NCBI RefSeq assembly: GCF_021347895.1
Contig: NC_067135.1
Location: 24,191,847-24,255,846, forward strand
Length of the DNA stretch: 64,000 nucleotides
Source of the DNA: Acanthochromis polyacanthus
Taxonomy: Eukaryota > Chordata > Actinopteri > Pomacentridae
Direction: 5' to 3'
How positions within the stretch are numbered: position 1 is the stretch's first letter; each line of letters begins with the position of its first letter. Under the pieces are notes generated by a model. The model did no database searches. It had not been told where the DNA came from and saw nothing but the letters and a program-made list of their open reading frames with translations. The position numbers and the translations under genes were made by a program. Below, piece after piece: positions 11,265 through 22,099 of this stretch.

Positions 11265-11859
11265 CTAAACTACAGAGTTTCATCCATCCACACTACTGAT
11301 CATTTTGATTTGCATTAATCATTTTTAGGTTCAGTAATTTCACCTTTCTTTGAATACAGTATTTTTATATCATTTCTTTTCTTTCATATATTCATTGACT
11401 TCAGTGACTATCACTGTTTCTACTCATGGACTTCAACACATTTTGAACAGACAACTTACTGAACTACTATTTCTAACATTTTGTTAACATTTTTACAACA
11501 CATTAAATCAGACATACTCTGTTTTGTCGGCCCATTAAGAAGAACAGTAGACAGAATTCAAATGATGTGCTGACAGAGATTTGTATATTCAAATTAAATC
11601 AGTCATTAACTATTTGCTCTGAGTGTTTCTGTGTACATGGTGGTGTTATTTCAGTCACACCTGTGACTGTGGTTGGGTGAAATATGGTGCTTTACAATAA
11701 CTATCACACTATTAATAATTAAAGTAAGTAAGTAGATTTAAACTAAGGAAAATCAAAGTTGTTGTACAGAGAAATATTCAACCTTTGATCCATCAGAGTT
11801 CAGTCCATCAGCTGTTTTCTTTGACTCATATTGTCTTACATATAAAGCTTAGTACATGT
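11265..11859. other. Non-coding stretch, nothing recognised
   Basis: AT-rich sequence next to the truncated receptor copy. No remaining homology to the 5' half of the receptor gene was seen. Confidence 0.45.
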
Positions 11860-12095
11860 TATTACCTCCGCCAGGAGGTTATGTAATCACCAGAGTTTGT
11901 TTGTCTGTTTGTCTGTTAAAAGCATAACTCAAAAAGTCATGGACGGATTTTCACCAAATTTTTACAGAATGTCCGGAACAGCAAAAGTAACAATCGATTA
12001 GATTTTGGAGGTGATCCGGATCACCTTCTGGATCCAGGATTTTTTTGAAAGACTATGTACAATTGAGAGATGGCCGCCAGTTGGACCACCTTAAG
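11860..12095 (+). repeat. Dispersed repeat of the 'acctccgccaaggaggtt' type
   Basis: It contains ACCTCCGCCAGGAGGTTATG, then runs of TTTGTCTG, AACTCAAAAAGTCATGGACG, and GGAGGTGATCCGGATCACC. This order is familiar from a very widespread animal dispersed repeat whose class I cannot settle from sequence alone. No coding capacity. Confidence 0.6.
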
Positions 12096-12634
12096 CACAT
12101 TGTTGATATTTAGATTTAGAATTAGAGTTAAATCTGAAAACTCTTACAATTTCACAAACAGGGCTGCAGCACACCTCTGCATCTACTCTGTTCAGTGGAA
12201 GAGGACGAGGAGTTGGCCAGGAGCAGTGCTCATCTTGTCATGACATCTCAACAAGCTGCAAACCTGAACTACTCACTCAGAGACACACTTTCTAATCCGT
12301 AGAGGAAGAAAGATTTAAGGGAATGGTTGTTTCTCATATTTAGTGGGACTGTAAAACACATATTGTTCATAACTGCATGTTGATACTATGCTCTGCCATG
12401 CTTGTCATCAAAAGGAGCTACTCTGATAAATTGTTCAGCTGTCAACCACAAAATGAACTATTCTGATCATCACTTCATCAGTTTGGGTCATTCAGCAAAA
12501 ACTGTCAATCTTTTGTTTCCGGCTTCATAAATTTGAATGTTTTTGGCCCTCTTTCCTTCTCTGCAACAGTAAAAAAAAAAAGAATATCTTGGGGTTGCAG
12601 AGAAAACAAGACATTAAAGACATTTTTCTGGACT
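12096..12634. other. Non-coding stretch, nothing recognised
   Basis: No gene or repeat was recognised between the dispersed repeat and the Tc1 relic. Confidence 0.4.
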
Positions 12635-12636
12635 TA

Positions 12637-13575
12637 CACTGATCAGGCTAGACATAATGACCACCTGCCCAATATTGTGTTGGTCCTCCTTTGCTTCCAA
12701 GACAGCCCTGACCTGTCGAGGCATGGACTCCGCTAGACCCCTGAAGGTGTTCTGTTGTTTTTGACACCAAGATGTTATCAGCAGATCTTTAAAGTCCTGG
12801 AAGTTGCGAGGTTTAGCCTCCATGAATCAGACTTGTTTGTCCTGGACATCCCACAGATGTTTGACTGGACTGAGATCTGGGAAATTTGAAGGACATATCA
12901 ACACCTCAAACTGGTTGCTGTGCTCCTCAAACCATTCCTGAACCATTTTTGCTTTGTGGCATGATGCATTTTCCTGCTGAAAGAGGCCACAGCCATCAGG
13001 GAATACCACTTCCATGAAAGAGCGTACATGATCTGCAACAATGCTTAGGTAGGTGGTCGTGTCAAAATAACATCCACATCCACATTGATGGCAGAACCCA
13101 AGGTTTCCCAGTAGAACATTGCCCAAAGTGTCACGCTTCCTCTGCTTTCCTTCTTCCCATAATGCATCCTGGTGTCAGGTGTTTCCCAGGTAAGTCACTC
13201 ACACACATCCAGCCATGCATGTGATGTAAAAGAAAACATGATTCCTCAGAACAGGCCACCTTCTTCCATTGCTCCATGGTCCAGTTCTTGTGTCCATTGT
13301 TGGTCTTTCTGTGGTGCACAGAGGTCACCATGGACACCCTGACTGGTCTATCTATGCAGCCCCATACGCAACAAACTGTGATGCACTGTGTCTTCTGACA
13401 GCTTTCTATCAGATCCAGCATTAACTTCTTCATCAGTCTGAACAACAGTAGCTCATCTGTTGAATCGGACCACACGGCCAGCCTTCCTCCCCACGTCCAT
13501 CGATGAGCCTCGGCCGCCCATGACCATGTCGCCTTGTTCACCACTGTTCCTTCCCTGGACCACTTTTGATAGACT
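12637..13575 (-). mobile_element. 5'-truncated Tc1-type transposon with dead transposase
   Basis: The plus-strand left end is a TA followed by CACTGATCAGGC, the terminal repeat of a common teleost Tc1 family. On the minus strand most of a transposase can be followed in several frames: YQKWSREGTVV, the NWTMEQWKKVACSEE block (first catalytic Asp region degraded), GCGLFQQENASCHKAKMVQ (second Asp lost), and LSPVKHLWDVQDKQV (catalytic Glu region). Several frame breaks are present. Homology stops abruptly at about 13,575, exactly at the point where a SINE is inserted in two other copies (33,335 and about 52,588). Confidence 0.9.
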
Positions 13576-14069
13576 GACTTCTTTGTTGCACTGAGTTTCT
13601 CTGTATTCATAAACTGTATCATAAAATCCAGAAAAATGACAACTTTAGACCTTAAAGTCTTTGTTCTCTAACAGCCCTTTAAAAATAATGATAAAAAAGA
13701 CTGTTGGACAGATGTATTATTGAAGCATTGAAGTGTTGCAGTGTGTTAAAAATACTAGTTTTACAAGTTTCTACAAGTTTGCAATTTTCTGAGTAACTTT
13801 TGCTGGGAACAACTGATAGTCTGTGTATGATCAATACCACAATTATATACTGAGACTGTCTTTAGTTAAATGCATAAATGCAGGAATTTACTGACACTCA
13901 CATTATTGATTAGGAGTTCTGATGTGTGGTCCTGGCGAGTTCTGTGTGTGTCTTCGTGTGTTTATATCATGTTACAGTTGGTGATTCATCAAGTTGTCAT
14001 TTATCAGTGAGTCAACGTTTTTTTGTTTTTTTTTTAAATGCAAATGGAACAGATTTGAATTCAACTTAT
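13576..14069. other. Non-coding stretch, nothing recognised
   Basis: Right flank of the truncated Tc1 relic. No gene, repeat or RNA signature was recognised. Confidence 0.4.
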
Positions 14070-14079
14070 GAAGACAGAG

Positions 14080-14186
14080 AGAGGCGGACTGGGGCTGCAA
14101 TATACAGTCTGTACGGTAGTTTGGGATCAAACACTTCACAAAGGAGACATACGGAGGGAGGAAGCTCAGAAACAAACACTCAGAAG
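14080..14186 (+). other. Putative 5'UTR exon of the receptor gene at 14,658
   Basis: Matches the region before the donor at 5032/5033 in the paralogous unit; here the donor-like site is AAG|GTTGGT at 14,186/14,187. The distance to the coding exon is about 470 bp. Only sequence similarity and the shared donor support this. Confidence 0.35.
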
Positions 14187-14657
14187 GTTGGTGCTTATTT
14201 TATGTTGTAACAAATTTTAACTGCAAACTTGGCCAACAGCTGAAATGCACAGATGAAGAAAAAAGTCAACGTTTGGACACTTTAAGAGTTGATAATGTAT
14301 TCCCTATATTCAGTAGTTTTCCTACAGAAACTCCAAATAGGGAATGTCACTGGTTTTATGCATGAAGATCAATTCATTTATCAAGTGAAAAAAGTTGTTT
14401 AGCATCTCTAAAGTTAAAGGACTTTCATCAGGCATTGACAGAAGACATGCTGTAAACTGGAGGCACTGAGTTTAAAACCAGTGAACTTTAACAGACAAGG
14501 ATTGTCCTACAAACAATGTAAACGTGTTTCTGTGGGAGAGCCGATCATTTTGATGATAATCATGCAGACAAAGGAGTAGCAGTCAGCACTTATTGACATC
14601 TGTCTGAAATTTCTAGATTTCATCCATTTGACTGTCATCTCTTTATTGCTTGCAGAA

Positions 14658-15557
14658 ATGTCAGAAATATCATCTTTCAATAGCTCCCTTCTTCATCTAC
14701 ACCCTCCCTCCAACACCCTCCTCCCCTTTGACGTGTATTGTTACACCACCAGACCAAGCTCCTTCATCTTCACTGCGTTCATCTTAACCAACATCCTCCT
14801 CCTCCTCCCTCTCTGCATCTTCATCATCTACCATGGTGTCCAACAATGGAGGAAAAATTGCTCCACCTCCTCAGCAGCAACCATGAGTCACTCTGACAGC
14901 TTCACCTACAACATGGTCATCATGGAGCTGCTGAGTATACTTGGGTTTATCCTTTCCTTTTGTGGTATCTACAGTGATCATTTAAACCTTATACGGTTTG
15001 GCAACTATCTCCTGTGTTTCAACTTTTATGGGGAGATGTACTTCCACCTCCTGACCTGTGTGGAGCGCTACCTGGCTGTGGTCCATCCCATCACCTACCT
15101 GAGCCTGAGAAAAGAGAGAGGGATCAGAATCAGAAACATCAGCATCGGCTGTGTCTGGCTGCTTTGTTTTGTTGGGACGTGTTTAGTTGAAGTCAAGGAT
15201 TTTATCGTTGTGAATCTCTGCATAGTGATATCATCTTTAGCCGTCGTCGCCTTCTGCAGCCTTTCTGTTCTCTGTGTTCTGATTCGTCCAGGTCCAGGGG
15301 AACAGGGCGGGGGCAGGGAGAGGGTTGACCAATCAAAGCAGAGGGCATTCCACACCATTATGGTCATACTGGGAGTGCTGGTGTTCAGGTTTTCTTGGAA
15401 TGTGGTTTGGGCTGTGCTCAGTTGGTCAGAAAGAAGTGCTGATTGTGTGATAGTTACAAGTGGTTTCTGGTTTAATCTTCCCGGCAGTCTGGTGCTACCT
15501 CTGCTGTTTCTACACAGAGCTGGGAAGTTAGCGTGTTTTAAGAAAAACAGCAAATGA
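14658..15557 (+). CDS. Rhodopsin-like (class A) seven-transmembrane receptor, second intact paralogue, 299 aa
   Basis: Predicted plasma-membrane receptor closely related to the gene at 5930-6835. The two share the SSAATMSHSDSFTY second-loop block, CVERYLAVVHP at the end of TM3, RKERGIRIRNISI, VLIRPGPGEQGGGRERVDQS in the third intracellular loop and RAFHTIMVILGVL in TM6. The extracellular N-terminus (one NSS site) and the loop before TM3 are the most diverged parts, as expected if ligand preference has shifted. The first ATG after an acceptor-like TTGCTTGCAG is at 14,658 and is preferred; an in-frame upstream TTG would lie inside the intron. No conserved TM3 cysteine or NPxxY, as in the paralogue. 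No ligand or named orthologue is assigned. Confidence 0.85.
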   Translation: MSEISSFNSSLLHLHPPSNTLLPFDVYCYTTRPSSFIFTAFILTNILLLLPLCIFIIYHGVQQWRKNCSTSSAATMSHSDSFTYNMVIMELLSILGFILSFCGIYSDHLNLIRFGNYLLCFNFYGEMYFHLLTCVERYLAVVHPITYLSLRKERGIRIRNISIGCVWLLCFVGTCLVEVKDFIVVNLCIVISSLAVVAFCSLSVLCVLIRPGPGEQGGGRERVDQSKQRAFHTIMVILGVLVFRFSWNVVWAVLSWSERSADCVIVTSGFWFNLPGSLVLPLLFLHRAGKLACFKKNSK

Positions 15558-15949
15558 GCACCAGGGCTAACATAGAGATGCACAGAATGACAGAAAAAAA
15601 TGATACACAAGACAATTGAGAGCTTCATTTAATATCTTTGTTGATCTTTGAACCACTTGGGGACAGAATAACCCAACTAAGACCGACACAGACCTCCCCA
15701 CTCTCATTTCTCCATTTTTACATCTTTCATTCTTTTCCTTGACTCCTCCTCATGTCTTTGCCCCTCCCACCTGAGATGCAAGCAGAAGAGTCGAGGAAAA
15801 GATTTTTTTTTTAAAAAGGAGACATTCTTGCTGCTGATCTCTTATTTTAAATTGATTTCAAATTGTTTTGACATGACACAGTTGCATCGTCTGCTTGTTG
15901 CTTTGTTGCAGCTGTATTTCATGATCTGTGTCAGACAAGTAGAACAGTA
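15558..15949. other. 3' flank of the receptor, non-coding
   Basis: Downstream sequence of the receptor gene, AT-rich at the start. Nothing recognised except that the SINE fragment begins at its right end. Confidence 0.4.
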
Positions 15950-16068
15950 GTAACCCATCCATTCATCCATCCATCCTCTATACACCGCTTTATCCTCACT
16001 AGGGTCGCGGGGGGTGCTGGAGCCTATCCCAGCTGACTCGGGCGAAGGCAGGGGACACCCTGGACAGC
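15950..16068 (-). mobile_element. Truncated tRNA-derived SINE-like repeat (tail part)
   Basis: CCATCCAT repeats followed by the GGTCGCGGGGGGTGCTGGAG block, matching 3725-3840 nearly base for base. It breaks off after CACCCTGGACAG, so the tRNA-like head is missing. Confidence 0.85.
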
Positions 16069-16429
16069 TCACAGTAGTAACCCACAGGATATATTTAATA
16101 AAAAGTTACACAAAACAGTACGACACAAATCAATAGACACATATTATGACGGAGTGGTACATCTTTGTATATTTCAGATGTTTAGGTTGCAGGAAATATT
16201 TCACAGATGATAAACCTGTTTGTCCTCACTCAGTTCTTCCAGCAAGCCTCCTCCATCCTTGAGATGCATTTTATTAATCAAGATGTCATTGATAGTGCAC
16301 CAAGACTGATTTCTGAGTCAGTGGCAGGGGAATGGGGGAGAGAAAAAACAAGGAAGATGACATTTCTTGTAATATAATATATAATATTTTAGTATTTGTA
16401 TTTATGCCATATAAAGGTAGATAATAATT

Positions 16430-16640
16430 TAATGTTTAATCATCCCCTCTTTTGGTCTTTACCTTCTCCTTAGAAAAGTGTCTGTCTCTCTACACTCGAG
16501 ATGTTGGTCTTTGTTTATCAGCTTGTTTGAGTGCCAGCTGTTTAGGCTTCAGATGAAGCTGATGAGAACACTGAGACTGAACCACAAAGGTAAATGAACT
16601 GTAAAGACAAAGCAGAGCTAAACAAGCCTTCAATGTGGAC
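16430..16640 (+). repeat. Segment paralogous to 7690-7900 (receptor duplication unit)
   Basis: Shares CTTCAGATGAAGCTGATGA and an acceptor-like CTCCTTAG upstream with 7735-7900. Its place downstream of the 14,658 receptor mirrors that of the other copy and defines the right part of a duplication unit of roughly 8.7 kb. Confidence 0.7.
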
Positions 16641-16850
16641 AGAGCTGCTGAGTTCAGTGACAATGATTTCACTTGAAAAGGACTTGATTGTGTTCTCTGT
16701 TAATATAAAATTGAGATTCCCATCATTAAGAGACTGATGATTAAATAATTTTATGTCCTGAGACAGGAAACATTGCAGCAGGGAATATTTCTGACATATA
16801 AAATGTGTTTCTCATGATGTTTCTCAGCTGAGATTCAAATGACAGGTCAC

Positions 16851-16870
16851 AATAATAATAATAATAATAA
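16851..16870. repeat. (AAT)n microsatellite
   Basis: Pure trinucleotide run next to the piggyBac-like MITE. Confidence 0.85.
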
Positions 16871-16918
16871 AACACTTAGGTTCTTAGCTTCATGCTTTAT
16901 GTTCACAGACAATTTTAA

Positions 16919-17298
16919 CCCGTGTGTTGTCCTTACCAAAAAATGTTGTTGTCTTCTCTGAAAAAAGTCCAAAAATTCAGAAAAAATTTTCGGCAAATTT
17001 ATAAAAATTTGCAAAATCTTCAGGAAGAAAATTCCTGAAAAGTTTCCCTCAATAGTTTTATTTTTTTTAAATAAAAAAATCCCCAAATTTGACAGCGAAA
17101 TTCACTGGATTTTGGTTGATTTCTTTCTGAATGTTCTTAAACATTTTTTTGAATTTGTTTTTTCTACCAAAAAATGTACAAAAATTTCCTAAAACAATTT
17201 TGAAAATGTGGAAGTTTTCACTGTGAAAATATAGATATTTTTTCCACATTTTTAAAACTTTAAAACAGGTCAGTTTGACCCGCAGGACAGCAGGAGGG
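16919..17298. mobile_element. piggyBac-like MITE flanked by TTAA
   Basis: The sequence lies between TTAA at 16,915-16,918 and TTAA at 17,299-17,302. It starts CCCGTGTGTTGTCC and ends GGACAGCAGGAGGG, which are imperfect inverted repeats. Precise TTAA flanks and CCC/GGG termini are typical of piggyBac elements. The interior is AT-rich and non-coding. A related copy with a lost left end is at about 25,310-25,645. Confidence 0.75.
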
Positions 17299-17769
17299 TT
17301 AAGTCTGATTTGTTAACCTTCAACTCCCTCACAACATCTGTACATATAAAACACAATCTTAATTATCATCTGTTTTTGAACACTGTCTGTACATTTGTTT
17401 GTGCCAGTTTGCTTCTGTTTTAATGAATGTTTCATGAATAATCCTGATTAAACAACTGTGAAACATGCTTTGAATGGTTTTATTCACATGAAATTACATG
17501 ATAAGGTAGAAAACATGCACACAAGTCAAAGCAGCGGCAGTAAATTTCATCTGAGAATTCATTTTTTCCGAGATGTTGACAGTTTTGTTGTGAAATAATG
17601 GATGTTTTAATTATGATCATGACACAAATGAGATTATAATGTTGTTTTCAAGGAGTTGCATCAATAGGCCATAAATACAGTTAAACAGAAGGACTTTACT
17701 TGTAAATACAAATTAGGGTTAGGATCAGCGACAAAATGACTGAAGATCCTGGTCTCTTCTTTTAATCAC

Positions 17770-18076
17770 AGCAGTTTTCTGAGGACTTCATAGTTCTGCT
17801 GGGAGACTTCAACACTCACAAGGGCAATGATGGAGAAACATGCAGGGGAGTGAATGAGAGGAATTGCCTTCCTGATCTCAACATAGTGGTGGTTTGTAGT
17901 TGACCTTCTGTGATGGACATGGACTAACCATAAACACCATGTTCCAACATAGTGTGCTTGGTAACAATGCACCTTAGACCAAAGGTTGATGATTGACTTT
18001 GTGGTTGTACTGGAACTCAGGTGAAGGACAGAGCAGTCAGCTGATCACTGCCTGGTGGTGATTTGGATCAGAAGGA
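17770..18076 (+). pseudogene. Rex3/RTE-type retrotransposon, endonuclease domain (first part, decayed)
   Basis: The plus-strand translation gives [19 protein letters not shown], the endonuclease core (GDFN) of RTE/Rex3 non-LTR retrotransposons. It continues RNCLPDLN and, after frame breaks, IDFVVV and a (T/A)DHxLVV region. Several stops and shifts show it is dead. It is cut at 18,076 by the P-like element, and the same element resumes at 20,945. Confidence 0.85.
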
Positions 18077-18265
18077 AGGCAGACCACTGATCTATAAATA
18101 AACCCTGGATGCTGTACTGGTCTGCTGAAGCTGAGGTAACCGGATATACTAAAGCGGTCATCTTGCGAGTCCCAAAACAAAGTCCTGCTGTGGTCCCCCG
18201 CTGGTTTGCAAGTTATTATTTATCGGTATTTTTATTATTTTACAACGTTTTTTTTACCATTTATT

Positions 18266-18333
18266 ATGCCGTCTTGTGCAGCAATTAACTGTACTTACAG
18301 AAAAGGGACAGGAAAGGGGAAAACCTTTCATAA
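18266..18333 (+). pseudogene. THAP zinc-finger first exon of a P-like transposase
   Basis: The ATG opens MPSCAAINCTYRKGTGKGKT followed by FHK. This fits the start of a THAP domain: MP-x-C, C-x4-C, then an FH motif. A donor-like CATAA|GTAAGC follows at 18,333/18,334. THAP domains bind DNA and form the N-terminus of P-element transposases and of host THAP proteins. Its position just inside the terminal repeat supports a transposase origin. The remaining THAP residues (C-x2-H and AVPTIF) should lie in a second exon that I could not find, so the gene is judged broken. Confidence 0.7.
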
Positions 18334-18524
18334 GTAAGCTGAATATATAGTTTATTTTATGTCATTTAATATGTCAGTGAAAAGTTCTGTCCAAGGTACA
18401 TTTCCCAAGCATGGCAGAACAGAGTCCCTTATGTTACTGTTACTGACAATAATTAATCATTATAATTTTATTAATTTTTAAATATGCTTCTTAATAAATA
18501 TTTAGACATATATACCTATAATTA

Positions 18525-19905
18525 TCCATTCAATTCAATTGAATTCAATTTTATTTATATAGCGTCAATTACAGTCAAATCGTCTCAAGACGCTTTACAG
18601 AACCCATATGCCTGACCCCCAGAGCAAGCCCAAAGGCGACAGTGGCAAGGAAAAACACCCTTTTAACAGGGAAAAAACCTCGAGCAGAACCCGGCTCTAT
18701 ATAGGGGGGACCCATCTGCCTGCTGGCCGGGGGGGTTGAGAAGGACAGAAGAGGGCAAGGGGGAGGGATGGGAGGAGAGGGAGGGGTGGGAAAGCAAGGA
18801 AAGTACAACACACATTTGGATACATGTATGACAGGATATGTGACACAGACAAAGTATAAGCTAACATTGAAAACTGACTCATAGTTTATTCTTATGATGT
18901 ACGGCTCTGACATTAAACATACTCCATATATAGCTAGCAGTAAAATTCAAACAGTATGTAAGTTAGCATAACAAGTATAGTGAGGGCGATGCAGAGTTGA
19001 CTGGTGGAAAAGGGGGAGCTGGAAGCAGAGGGCTGGAGGAAAGTCAGCAGCAGCATCCCACAGTGGACATGATGGAGACTGGACCAGCTGGTGGAACATC
19101 GACCGCAGATCTGAAGCATCCAGCTCTGGGACCAGGGACACTCGGAGAAATAGCACAGGGGGAAACAGAGTGAATGTACTGCAATAACGGTATACATATT
19201 AAATGTAAAGGTAGATAGAGAAGGGCTCAGTGCGTCAAGAAAAGTCCCCCAGCAGCCTAGGCCTATAGCAGCATGACTAGAGGCAGAACGAAGGGACGTC
19301 CAAGAGGGAGTCAGCTGTGCAAATGAAGACACAAGCCGAACCCCTGTGGGTCACCCAGTCGGCCCCAACTATAAGATTTGTCAAAAAGGAACGTTTTAAG
19401 CCTGGTCTTAAAAATAGAGAGGGTATCTGCCTCCCGAACCCAAACTGGGAGTAGGTTCCACAGGAGAGGTGCCTGATAACTGAAGGCTCTGCCTCCCATT
19501 CTACTTTTAGAAATTCTAGGAACAACAAGTAAGCCTGCAGTTTGAGAGCGAAGAGTTCTACTAGGATAATAAGGTACTATCAGATCTTTAAGATATGATG
19601 GAGATTGGTTATTAAGAGCGTTATATGTCAGAAGAAGGATTTTAAATTCTATTCTGGATTTAACAGGAAGCCAGTGAAGAGAGGCAAGTATAGGGGAAAT
19701 ATGATCTCTTTTGCTAACTCCTGTCAGTACTCTCGCAGCAGCATTTTGGATCGATTGTAGATGTTTGAGAGAGCTATTTGGACAACCCGATAATAAGGAA
19801 TTGCAATAGTGAAGCCTGGAAGTAACAAAAGCATGAACTAATTTTTCTGCATCACTCTGAGACAGGATGTTCCTGATTTTTACAATATTTCGCAGGTGAA
19901 ATGTA
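18525..19905 (-). mobile_element. 3' part of a non-LTR retrotransposon (reverse transcriptase C-terminal region)
   Basis: Minus-strand reading from about 19,890 to 19,310 gives the familiar C-terminal part of CR1/L2/Rex-type reverse transcriptase ORFs: a block reading HISPILASLHWLPVKSRIEF, then LRSQTAGLLVVPRISKS, then GGRAFSYQAPLLWN and a trailing FKTRLKTFLF. The rest down to 18,525 is 3'UTR-like, ending in TTTTATTTATATAGCG, a motif seen again at 27,565. The element is 5'-truncated, as usual for LINEs, and lies inside the P-like element. The exact clade is not settled. Confidence 0.85.
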
Positions 19906-20200
19906 TATTTCCATCAATCCATCCATCCATCCATTTTCTTCCGCTTATCTGGGGCCAGGTCGAGGAGGCAGCAGGCCAAGCAGGTCATTCCAGATCTGCT
20001 TTGCCTGCTGCTCAGAAATTGGTGAAGCCGCTACCTCGCCCGGGTTAGGGAAACCCGGGCCTTCCCCTGGAGCCAGGCCTGGGGGGGGGGGGGGGGGGGG
20101 GGGGACTCGTAGTGGCCGAGCCTTGGGGTCCCGGGGGGCTTGGTCGGGCACAGTCCAAAGAAGTAACACGGGGCCACCGCCTAGTAGGCCCACCAAAAAA
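19906..20200. repeat. Dispersed GC-rich teleost repeat with a G24 run
   Basis: CCATCCATCC, then TTCTTCCGCTTATCTGGGGC and GTCGAGGAGGCAGCAGGCC: a familiar fish dispersed repeat of unknown class. It contains an uninterrupted run of 24 G at 20,081-20,104, a potential quadruplex and also a common assembly error site. The open frame across it is not a gene. Confidence 0.7.
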
Positions 20201-20231
20201 GGAAAAAAAAATCTTCTTATAATATATAGAG

Positions 20232-20247
20232 GTGTGTGTGTGTGTGA

Positions 20248-20306
<59 letters not shown>
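20232..20306. repeat. (TG)n/(TA)n compound microsatellite
   Basis: A short TG run passes into a long pure TA run. Confidence 0.95.
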
Positions 20307-20308
<2 letters not shown>

Positions 20309-20944
20309 CGTGAAGCTAACTCTTTATTTATATGTCTTGTGCCCTGATAGAAGCTAAGAAAATCATTAAATCAACATTCAAATGTAGCATAAAACTATTG
20401 TTGAATAATTTACAAGGCTGACTGTAAAATATTGAATTCATCACAATTGATAAGACTAACTAACAGGTTGATATGTTGTAATTATTGTGTATAAGTTTAT
20501 TTCATAACAAAAATATAATATTATTTGAATTTTAAACAAATCTGTTATTATTCATTTTGCATAACCAGAAAACAGTTTCATTGTGCATATAGTACTGTAC
20601 AGTACTGATTACTGTAACTAAAGCAAGTGTCTGGTTTTTTTATAGTCTAAGTAGTTTGTTAATTTTTTTGCCTAAAGTTGAAGACATCTCTAATTCTCCC
20701 CTCTATATTATAGACATAACTACAATAATCTAAAGACACACAGAATTTATTTACAAGAAATAGTAGTTGAGGCTGTTATTAAGCAGGCCTTCACATAAAA
20801 CTATATGCTTAAGCCAAAGCCCCGGACTCTGCACTACTGCTTATTGGGGCCCCCAATATGGCTGCCAGCCCAGCCCCGCTTACCTCAAAGTTTAGCTGCC
20901 CGCTTAGTCGGATGCAACATCCAGGGTTTATTTATAGATCAGTG

Positions 20945-21440
20945 AGGCAGACAGACAGACCTGGTAAACCCGAATGTGTTGTCAGATTGAGCTGTGAACA
21001 TCTGGCAGAGTCCCCTATCTCTGAGATATTCAACTCCCACTTCTGGAAGAGTTTCTCATGCCTCCAGCAGGAGGCTGGGAACATGGAATTTAAGTAGGCC
21101 ATGTTCAAAGCCTCCATTGTGGAGGCAGATGGTAGGTGTTATTTTCAGAAGGTCATTGGTTTGTGTTGCGGCAGAAACCAAAGAACTTGTTGGTGGTCAC
21201 CAGTGGTGAAGAAGGCTGCTGAGCTGAAGGAAGAGGCCTTTCAGGCTTAGTTGGTCCCTAGGTCTCCTGCAGCAGCAGACAAGCACTGGGGGTCCAGAGG
21301 AGATTGGGGAGGGTATGGGAAAGAACTTTCAGATGGTATCAGGGAAGTTCAGCAAACGGTTCCAGTAACTTACGAATGGAAAGCAGGGCTCAACCCAGGC
21401 TGCGTTTAGCGTTCTACAGGGATGTAAATAGTTTTACGCG
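20945..21440 (+). pseudogene. Rex3/RTE-type retrotransposon, segment after the endonuclease (continuation)
   Basis: The translation gives RQTDRPGKPECVVRLSCEHL, FNSHFWKSFSCL, a block ending MFKASIVEA, and further on RNQRTCWW and EIGEGMGKNFQ, in slipping frames. These are the linker blocks between endonuclease and reverse transcriptase of Rex3-type elements and directly continue the 17,770-18,076 fragment. The reverse transcriptase itself was not seen; homology fades by about 21,440. Confidence 0.8.
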
Positions 21441-21714
21441 TATTTTATGTTCACATTTTGGCCTCACAGTGTTTTTTTTTATTGTTCACAGTAAAATTGG
21501 CTTGAATGAGGTCAAAGTTAATGTTCATAACTTTATAGTGTTATGTAATGTAATATGCACTTCTGAATTATTGTCTTGTCTTCATTACCTGTAGTACAAC
21601 TTTATTCTGTTCTTACGACTGCTCCTGTGAGTTAAAAATAACATATAAGCAACATTTTATTGGAAGGACATCTGAAGAAAACCAGATCCTCACTGACTAC
21701 TTGGAAATTCCATA

Positions 21715-22090
21715 GACAGAACAGAAAAAAAAGTCGTAGACTCTAATATTTTGTTGGACTAACTTTAGCTCTGAGAACTACAGACATTCACTTCTACATC
21801 ATTTCAGTAATCTGCAATGTCACAGCATTTATTTCTGTCCAGAGTTGCATTCTTTTCCTGCCATCATTCTAAATTGATGATGGGAGAGTCGGACCACTGC
21901 ACAAAGTTTTCTCCAGAACATCCCAAAGATTCTCAGTGGGGCTGAGGTCTGGACTCTGTAGAGGACAATCCACGTGTGAAAATGACGCCTCCTGTCTCTC
22001 AGCTGACTTCATTCTTTGGGAACAGAACATTGCTGAACCTCACCAACCTGACGGCAAACTTGCAGTGATATCAGTCACTGACCTGTGGCT
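21715..22090 (-). mobile_element. C-terminal relic of a second Tc1-type transposase
   Basis: On the minus strand, CAGACCTCAGCCCCACTGAG followed by AATCTTTGGGATGTTCTGG corresponds to the (S)PTENLWDVLE catalytic-Glu region of Tc1 transposases, followed by decayed C-terminal coding sequence and an end near 21,720. It belongs to a different Tc1 family from the copies at 12,637 and 27,325. Multiple stops. Confidence 0.7.
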
Positions 22091-22099
22091 TCTGGATGA

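Larger units (their letters stand above)
18085..20944 (+). mobile_element. P-superfamily-like DNA transposon with 27-bp TIRs and 8-bp target duplication
   Basis: Perfect 27-bp inverted repeats starting CACTGATCTATAAATAAACC lie at 18,085-18,111 and 20,918-20,944. They are flanked by the 8-bp direct repeat AGGCAGAC (18,077-18,084 and 20,945-20,952). Joining the flanks restores a contiguous Rex3 retrotransposon, so the boundaries are exact. A THAP-finger exon lies 155 bp inside the left end. An 8-bp duplication plus a THAP domain points to the P superfamily. The rest is non-coding or nested repeats (LINE fragment, dispersed repeat, microsatellites). No transposase catalytic domain was seen, so this copy is not autonomous. 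Confidence 0.85.

Noticed and set aside
16851..17249. Phe/Lys-rich minus-strand frames
   Set aside because: They lie in an AT-rich MITE bounded by TTAA, with no domain.
19945..20196. Pro-rich open frames over the GC-rich repeat
   Set aside because: Derived from the poly(G/C) run in a dispersed repeat.
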